From Isoetes taiwanensis (lineage: Eukaryota; Streptophyta; Lycopodiopsida; Isoetales; Isoetaceae), in contig JAJEKV010000268.1 in the NCBI GenBank assembly GCA_021234155.1, positions 310,001-374,000 on the forward strand: a stretch of DNA of 64,000 bases, given 5' to 3'. Below are positions 56,793 to 64,000 of this stretch, in pieces (within the stretch, counting starts at the first letter, position 1; each line of letters starts with the position of its first letter). Under the pieces are notes generated by a model, which was not told where the DNA came from, did no database searches, and worked only from the letters and a program-made list of their open reading frames with translations. The position numbers and the translations under genes are program-made.

Positions 56793-58978
56793 ATACAATG
56801 GCAAGGATCATTACAAGATAGAAGCAAAGCTCTAATGAGCATCATTTTGGATGTAGCACAAACTAGTTTTGGCCTTACAAAATCAAAGAGAGCGAGTTGG
56901 GTAAATAGCAAGTGGTTTGATGGGGATTGCAGAACAGCAAAAGAGGTGTGGAAATAATCTAAAGATCCTGAAAAACTTGTGCTTTATAAAAAGCTTATTA
57001 AGCGTAAAAAAAGAGCTTGGCTGAGAAAACATACTGAAATGCTTATGCATGAGATGGATACTAATCCAAAGAGGTTTTTTAACCGCTCCAAAAAGAAAAA
57101 TTCGATCGGAGATATCTCTAGAAAGGAGTTGTTATCATGGGTAGAAGAGCTATATAATACGCCACACATGAACCAGATGGCCTGCGAAGGGGATGCATCT
57201 CCAATCTTTACATTGCAAAATGTGCAAGAAGCTTTGAAGAATATGGAAAATGGCCGAGCCACTGATGCAAATGGCATGTCAGCTGAATTTTAAATGGGAA
57301 GGTACGTCACTTTATGCTTTATTGGCCGAATTCTATAATGATGCTCTTTTGGCAGGACAGTTTCCCCAAGATTGGTGTTTGAATAGAGTTATTCCGATAT
57401 ACAAATCAGGAGATAAAGATGACATAAGGAACTATCGCACAATCCTTGTGGGTAGTTTATTTGCTAAATTGTTTGCTTCTATGATTGAACAAAAACTTTC
57501 AGTTTGGGCGGACTCTCATGATGGCCGAGCGATTGGACAAGCAGGTTTTAGAGAAGCTTACTCCACACTTGATCATTTGGCCACATTGCGGGTATTAGCT
57601 GAGGGTGCAAAGGGATCAAGAAATAAGAGAGATTTTGCTTTTATTGATTTAACTAAAGCATTTGATAAGGTTAAAAGGACAGATCTTGCTTCACGCTTAG
57701 AATTTTTACAGATGCCATTAGAAATAAGGCAAGCGATTGCTTGTCTATACAAAAAAGTACTTGTTGAACTCTCTTTTCCCTTTACAGGACCTGAATGCAT
57801 AGAGAACACCATTGGGGTTAAACAAGGGTGTCCTTGTTCCCCAACGCTTTTTGGTCTCTTTATCGATGAGCTGGAGGGGTGACTGGCCAGGCTTGGTGGT
57901 GTTGGAGCTAAACTTGGCAAGTAATACGATGCACTTATTACTATTTGCTGATGATATAGCTTTGATTTTCAAAACTGCCAATGGGCTTCAGCAGCATTTA
58001 GATGTGCTGCAAGAATTTTGTGAGCATAAAGGTATGCAGATAAATGCAGCTAAGTCCAAGATAATGGTTGTTGGTGGTCGTGATTCTACCCATTTTACAG
58101 TAGGTGGGATTCCCTTGGAGCAGGTAAAAGCATATAACATTGGCATTGAGATCACAAATGACTATAGATGGGTGGTCGCAACACGAAAGAGGGCTTCTGG
58201 AGGCCTCAGGGCTTATTATAATATGATGCACCACTGTAAAGTGAATAATTTTGAGCATTGGAAACTGAGGAAGTTGCTTTTTGGCATACAAGTTAAACCG
58301 GTAATATTATATGGCAGCCCAATATGGGGTCCTGGACTCTCCAAAAATGCAAGTAACGAGATTGAAAAAAAATTCAAAAGCGGTTTTTCTTCTTTGGGAA
58401 TTTGGTGTAAAACCACAAACACCGTACTGCATGCTTCTTGCGGAGGCTGGTTTGCTACCCTTGGAAGTAGAGGCACTTTGCAGGACCATCACTTATGTAA
58501 ATAGGATTTTGTCCATGGATTTGGATAGATGGCCTAGGCTGGCTCTAGAACAGTCAAGAGATAAAGGATGGTATGCAGATATAAGAGGATGGGCGACTAG
58601 ATGGCTTGGACAGGGGATATGGCCAGCATCGACGAAGTTCAAGGAAGTACATGAACATGTAACAGAAATAGTGGTTAAAAAAATGTGGCAGCTAAATGCA
58701 GATGGTGACACGAAAAAAAGGTTTTATCTAGAAGAGATAAATGACCTAAAAGTATATACAGATCAAGCTTATTTAGCCTCTCATATTAGTAGAAAGAAGT
58801 GAATGATAATCTCGCAGCTTAGATTGTCATCTCATAATCTACATATTGAAACTGGTAGAATGCACGGGTTAGTAAGAGAAGAAAGATTTTGTCCTGGTTG
58901 TTTAGATCCGAAGCTGGAGACAGAAAAACATACTTTATTAGAATGCCTCTTATGAGCATATACGAGCCAAATATGGAA
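56793..58978 (+). pseudogene. LINE ORF2 reverse transcriptase and C-terminal region
   Basis: A helical thumb-preceding segment (KRAWLRKHTEMLMHEMDTNP) and MENGRATDANGMSAEF lead to the RT: VIPIYKSGDKDDIRNYRTIL, QAGFREAYSTLDHL, AFIDLTKAFDKVKRTDLASR, GVKQGCPCSPTLFGLFIDEL and, after a frame change near 57880, LLFADDIALIFKTA (catalytic ADD). Further on are VILYGSPIWGPGLS and LLAEAGLLPLEVEALCRTIT, then the CPGCL...HTLLEC knuckle. Frameshifts near 57285, 57880, 58410 and 58800 break it. Confidence 0.88.
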
Positions 58979-59159
58979 TTCACATATCTACTTTGAAGGA
59001 TTTGTTTGATCTTCCTGCCCATACTCTAAGTTCGTATGTCAGAGAATTGTGGAAAGAATATGGAAGAGTTTGAATTTAATAATGCTCTAGAATGAACGCA
59101 TACTAGTGTTGTAGACTTTTGCCATAGAGGCCTGGGGGCCTAAATGGCTTGATAATACA

Positions 59160-59297
<138 letters not shown>

Positions 59298-59522
59298 AGG
59301 TCTCTTTACTTCATTAGATATCATGCCATAAGGTTTTCACTGCCACAGGAAATAGTTTATATGGATGCTAGTCCAGAGTGCTCCATTTTACTTTACTATG
59401 CCAGTGCAATATGCGATCTTTTGAGATAATAACCAGAAGTAGCATTATATATGTTTATATACATGCTAAGAAGTCAATATAATTTACATTCTTCCTCTGG
59501 GATTTGCATTCAATACATCTAG

Positions 59523-60018
59523 GTTCTTCCTCAAGTTGCAGTTGTATCCAACTGATAATCCCACATTCCCATATCCACTGCATAAGAAATATAGACCACG
59601 TCTTTTTTCTGTAAGTAGTGTTAATAAGGCTCAGATCGATAGCTTTGTGTTACTGTATTTTTTTGTCACATGGGAAGACGACATTGACAGCTGCTATAAC
59701 AAAGGTGACGATTGCCATAATGTCAGCCTGTATTACTACATTAATACCTAACAGGAATGCCCCACAAGTACATTCAATAGGCTCTTAGTCTTTATCATCA
59801 ATTGCAAGATCAAATAAGAAGAAATATAGGACAGATACAACAGTTTATATTACATCTTTTTGTGCTGCCATATGGTTCCACCCAATATGCATGTGTCATA
59901 AAACTACTGCTATTGGTTCTGATTAACAATGCATAATTTTGGTCAGGTCCTGGCAGAAGAGGGCAAGGCTAAGGCTGTGGCATTTGATCCGATTGACATT
60001 AGGGGCTCATTGAAATAA
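59523..60018 (+). CDS. Last two exons of an unknown gene
   Basis: Exon 59523-59610 is preceded by CATCTAG and followed by GTAAGTAGTG; it reads LQLYPTDNPTFPYPLHKKYR and PRLFS. Exon 59947-60018 is preceded by TTTTGGTCAG; it reads VLAEEGKAKAVAFDPIDIRG and SLK, ending TAA at 60016-60018. The two join in phase zero. Both borders match plant splice consensus. I do not recognise the protein. Upstream exons were not found; the LINE ends only 230 bp before, so it may sit in an intron or have separated the 5' part. Confidence 0.4.
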
Positions 60019-60769
60019 GTCCCCAAAAAATTGAGGTGCATGTGCTTCCACTTCAAGAATTGCACGTGTTCCTAAAGAATTTTAAGTGTGATATGCAGCA
60101 TTACAGAATGGATCGACAGGAAAATTGGCATTTAATTTGAGGACCTGGAGTGACATTACTTTGGAGGTGATGGTTGCAACAGCCAGGCATGTTTCAATGT
60201 CAGAAAGAATCTGACACTGCAATGGAAGGTGTATATGTATCAGATGCAAGCATAGAATATTGAAGAGTTGGCAGCATGCACGGTAAGATTGCTGAAACAT
60301 GGCTTCCCCGTATAGGAGCAACTTTTTATAAAGATCTGAATATAATCATTTCAATCATCGACAGTTAACTCTCATAGAATGTTAGGACAAGAATTGATAG
60401 CAGAAGCACGCCATTTTGACAGGTGTATATTTCCTGACCCAACATAATGAGTTGTAGATGTATGATGCAAGCGAAAATTGTAATTACTGTAGAAATTTGA
60501 ACTATCTGTAAGATGCTCTAGCCCATAAATTTTCGATTGATCAGGATCCAGGACAGCGTATCTGGTAAATTTTCGTACATGATCTAGGTTATATCATGAT
60601 GATGTGAAATTAATTAGGATAAGGATAAAGATAGATGAATCACGTGTCTGTTTATTCTTGGTTGTCTGGATGTATAAAAAGGGGAGTCGATTGCAAATTC
60701 ATTCAGGTGTTTTCGATTGCGGCTAATAGTCGGTTTTATCACGATGGTTTTAAATATGCCCGATTTGGG
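60019..60769. other. No recognisable gene; probable 3' UTR at start
   Basis: Nothing supported apart from possible transcript end sequence. Confidence 0.35.
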
Positions 60770-60774
60770 TTGGC

Positions 60775-60905
60775 CTCCCATGGAAACTCTTCCGAATTTC
60801 CATGGAAACCCTTCCGATTTTCCATGGAAACCCTTCCAGCTTTCAATAAAACCCGGAAGGGTTTCCACGGAAAATCGGAAGGGTTTCCATGGAAACCCTT
60901 CCAAA
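60775..60905. repeat. GGAAGGGTTTCC palindromic repeat cluster
   Basis: CCATGGAAACCCTTCC and its reverse complement GGAAGGGTTTCCATGG alternate about seven times within 130 bp, three forward units then two inverted then one forward. Related motifs occur at 61640-61725, 63163-63176 and 63388-63450. Confidence 0.88.
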
Positions 60906-61113
60906 TTTTCAATTCTAGAATGGGGCTCGCATGAAACCAACAAAAACCGCCCGACTAGACTAGGCTTCTCATTCATCTCAGCAGATTTTCTACAATGGTG
61001 GATAGTGGGTAGCCGCACACATGCGAACTACCCATGAAAAATAAAGGGAATATCCAATTATATAATTTGGACCCCATAAAATACAATGCTAATAGATGTT
61101 TGACTAGTGTACC

Positions 61114-61194
61114 TGCCGAAAGCTTATCACCGGGATTAAAAAACCCCGCCCTTTCGGGTTTTCGAGGAAAAACCCTAGTGATAAGCCTTCGGCA
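61114..61194. repeat. 81-bp hairpin with 17-bp arms
   Basis: TGCCGAAAGCTTATCAC pairs with GTGATAAGCCTTCGGCA (one mismatch). A nested inner inverted repeat surrounds AACCCCGCCCTTTCGGGTT. Confidence 0.85.
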
Positions 61195-61639
61195 AGGGGC
61201 TTGGACAAACGTAAGGCAGAGAAATCGCTCCCAAAACCCACGAATGGAGAAGTCGAAACAGATGCCGCTCGCCAACCTGTACCTGCACATCACCAACACA
61301 AAAAAACGTGACAAAACAAATCTCCCAGAGTGGAGGGGCTGATCACGCGTGCCACGCAACAATAAAACAAAAACCTCTTCAAATAGAGGGGCTGGTCACG
61401 CGTGCCAGGCGACAAAAACAATAAACAAAGAAGGGGGGGAGGGTGGGTTCAAAGAAAAGAGAATAAGGTACTGCTGAGAGAGAAGAGGAAGCGTCGATGA
61501 GACGTTGATGCAGAGCCGCGCCTAAAATAGCGAACTCCCAACCAGAGAAGGCATGCGCCGCATGCATGCATGCAAGACATGCATGCTCGCCCCATTCTAG
61601 AATGGCGATCCGATGTCTTGGATCGATGGGATTTCTGAA
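61195..61639. other. No gene; small direct repeat at 61332-61415
   Basis: GAGGGGCTG(A/G)TCACGCGTGCCA occurs twice about 54 bp apart, and a GCATGCATGCATGC run lies near 61562-61590. Confidence 0.6.
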
Positions 61640-61725
61640 ATCAGGAAGGGTTTCCATGGAAATACGGAAAGGTTTCAATTTTTGAAAATTGAAAGGGTTT
61701 TCGTAGAAAACAGGAAGGGTTTCCA
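61640..61725. repeat. GGAAGGGTTTCC repeat, second cluster
   Basis: CAGGAAGGGTTTCCATGGAA, a GGAAAGGTTTC variant and AGGAAGGGTTTCCAC lie close together, before a poly-T run. Confidence 0.75.
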
Positions 61726-62470
61726 CAAATTTTTTTTTTTTTCAAAATAGTTACGCACGTGAGCCTTTATGGCTCACGCTTTTCGACACGGATGCCCGAC
61801 ATTAAGGCGCACGTCCATCAAGGACTATAAGTAACTTCAAGAACAAAATTCAAATTGCATCAAGGAGATTTTTGCGCCATATCGTATTAGGCTAAGGAAG
61901 AAAAGATTTGACAATAGAACCAAAAGGATCCTATTGTGGATTTCGGCTGCAGGTTGGAACCATAAATCGCAACCTATCTTAAAATTTTTCCTTTGAACAA
62001 TTTGGTACGAAACTTCTTTGTCACAGCCTGAAGAATGTTTAGCACATAAGACAGTAAAATCATAGCTAAGATTTCAGTAGATAAATAAGAATGAATGCAT
62101 TAGAAAATGTCTCGTCCATGTTTTTGTTCATTCATTGCTATAACTATAAGCGAGATCGTCCAAATAGCTTGACCGTCTGAAAATATGAACTATCGCAATT
62201 CTGGGATCTGATATTTCTAACCACAATTGATCTGCTGGTTTCAGATTGTGCTCTTTGCAAAATCAGACCATATTTTGATAAGATCTTGCCTCCAAGTCCA
62301 TTCAAACTGATGGGTGCAACCATCAGAACAATAAAAGTGCACATGCTCACAAAACTGAGCTCGACGTCAAATAGCCCATTGCAAGTGCAACGTTTATACG
62401 AAGGCGAAGGCGCGGCGTTTAAGATAGAAGGAGGAACCCCAAAATGAAAACCTGGAGATGGATTTAGAAA
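61726..62470. other. No recognisable gene
   Basis: Nothing supported. Confidence 0.4.
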
Positions 62471-62477
62471 ACACTGA

Positions 62478-62702
62478 TAGACAATCCAGCCTCAGCCTCC
62501 GATCGAGAAGATGAGGATGAAGGCTGTGTTAAAGGAATGCAAGGATTTCCAAACGCTGGTTGTCTTAGGGTTTAGGTAGTTCCTCAGGTTTTCAAAAACA
62601 CAGGTTTAGAGTATGGCGCTGATAAACGATCCAGCCTCAGCCTCCGATCGAGAAGATGAGGATAAAAGCTGTGTAAAAGGAATGCAAGGATTTCCAAATG
62701 CA
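62478..62702. repeat. Two-copy direct repeat, period about 143 bp
   Basis: ATCCAGCCTCAGCCTCCGAT, then CGAGAAGATGAGGAT and GGAATGCAAGGATTTCCAAA, is present near 62490 and 62632 with a few differences. Confidence 0.88.
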
Positions 62703-63103
62703 GGAGTCTTGGAATTTTCGGAGTCAGAAGGGCACATCATAGTTGTTGAAGCTACAGAAACGGATGAAAAGAGGTTTTTTGGGTAATATTGTCAGAGCAG
62801 GATTTTGGAGCAGGCATTCTGATGCACTTTCTGCACAGGTTGCACTTATAGTAGCTTGCCTTCAAACCCGACGCTCGGATTCGCCAGCTAAAAGCGGTAG
62901 AGGCTTTTCTGGGTTTACGATTTATCGGATCTTCCTTTTCACATATAGCGTAGATTCTTCAAAATTAGCCTGGCGCTTTGATAGAGCTGCGTTATGCTTC
63001 CTATTTCATCGTGTTCTTTGGCTATCCCTTTGCCGATTTGAGGATGCATCAAAGAAGATTTTTACAGGATGCAACTCCTGCCAGAGCTTTCAATCAGTTA
63101 AAA

Positions 63104-63105
<2 letters not shown>

Positions 63106-63141
<36 letters not shown>
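63106..63141. repeat. Poly(A) run
   Basis: At least 30 consecutive A residues after AAAAAGC. It could mark a retroposed insertion, but no upstream source is identifiable. Confidence 0.85.
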
Positions 63142-63142
<1 letters not shown>

Positions 63143-64000
63143 CGAAATTGAAGCCGAACTCCGGAAGGGTTTCTCTGTATCTGATTGCTCCTATAAAATG
63201 CTTCTTCGATCGACTGTACGCCTTCCTCAATCGCCAAATGCAAAGAAAACCACTGGAGGAAGAGCTAAGGACAAATAAAAAATTCCTTTTCTGAAAAAAA
63301 GCTCTTCAATAACAGCTGTAAAAAATTAATTCGAAGCATTAATTACTGGTGGATATCTTGGAAACTCAAAAAAATTATATTCTTGTAGAAACCCTTCCGT
63401 GCTTCAATGAAGAAACCCTTCCGGATTTTAGGGAAATTTGGAAGGGTTTTTTTTTTTAAATAACCCCAATTGGGGGGAGATAGTGTGAGCGGTTCTATCA
63501 GGTATGCTGCCGCCTTTGTTTGTGATGCCTTTTTTGCGTTTTGCATCTTTGTCATGCCTTTCTCCTTTCTTTAGTAAATGTCTAAATGCTAAATGTCCTA
63601 CTTTATACTTGGAGGCTATTTTTCTTTCAACATAAGGCTTTCCAAGACCCAATGTCACTTACCCATGCCTTTTTTGGTGGTTGGATTCTTTTTCCAATAT
63701 ATGTGTAAGGGAACTAGCAAATAGGGAACTAGCAAATATTCTGTTTAGTGCATCATTGGTCACGTTGCATGACATGGTTGGCGTCAATGAATCTCTTTTC
63801 TAGTGGTTCCAACAATGCGGTATATAATATTAAAAATGAAACATTTTTCAAATTACATATTCTCTGCACATCCATTAAAGGTGCATCTTCATTATTTAGA
63901 GATCAATGTTCCTTAATCTCGGCATAATGCTTCTGTGGATTCTATCATTGTGTGATATTATAGCTAGCATTTGATTTGATTTGCAATTATCTTTTGACGT
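63142..64000. other. No gene; GGAAGGGTTTC repeats at 63163-63176 and 63388-63450
   Basis: CGGAAGGGTTTCT, GAAACCCTTCCGTG, GAAACCCTTCCGG and GGAAGGGTTTT continue the 60.8-kb motif family. The rest is unassigned. Confidence 0.5.

Noticed and set aside
62743-63294. 183-codon open frame
   Set aside because: It runs through the poly(A) stretch as poly-Lys and shows no family similarity.

Overview
The window looks like nuclear DNA of a land plant with a large, repeat-rich genome. The evidence is spliced genes with GT-AG introns, plant-type glutamate-receptor-like, CYP86-clan P450 and DUF819 sequences, and Ty1/copia, Ty3/gypsy and LINE elements. A Merlin-like DNA transposon, a DUF7869-type coding sequence and LINEs with an L1-like ORF1 suggest a seed-free plant such as a fern, moss or liverwort rather than a flowering plant. 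That placement is inference. No tRNA, rRNA or CRISPR array was seen.

Layout. 1-1963: the 3' part of a gene with at least six tandem LOTUS/OST-HTH-like domains. 3.7-10.2 kb: small DNA-transposon remains, namely a 104-bp hairpin, a 70-bp tandem array, a degenerate Merlin/ISXO2-like element with about 130-bp inverted ends, a second inverted-repeat element with a likely target duplication, a dispersed palindromic module and a 549-bp near-continuous hairpin. 11.1-19.9 kb: broken host-type genes (DUF819 membrane protein, glutamate-receptor-like channel, P450) with a LINE 3' fragment among them. 21.98-25.59 kb: a complete non-autonomous LTR retrotransposon in minus orientation, with LTRs, PBS, PPT and a 5-bp target duplication. 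30.1-32 kb: a broken DUF7869 gene whose C-terminus runs into a dispersed repeat that is present again at 47.1 kb. 33.9-42.8 kb: gypsy gag, a precisely bounded 5'-truncated minus-strand LINE, possible minus-strand host exons, and a broken gypsy pol. 45.1-45.5 kb: a nearly perfect inverted-repeat element. 48.5-52.4 kb: a broken copia polyprotein with its polypurine tract and the start of a 3' LTR. 54.9-59.3 kb: an almost full-length LINE (ORF1, endonuclease, RT, 135-bp TTA tail), followed by two phase-matched exons of an unknown gene. 60.6-63.5 kb: a cluster of GGAAGGGTTTCC-type palindromic repeats.

Apart from the LOTUS gene and perhaps two exon pairs (37.2-37.8 kb minus, 59.5-60.0 kb plus), little here looks like an intact host gene. 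Most coding signal is transposon-derived or decayed. LINE, LTR and foldback elements have inserted into and next to older gene remnants. The best candidates for something undescribed are the plant multi-LOTUS protein, the Merlin-like element, the DUF7869 chimera and the palindromic module shared by several loci.
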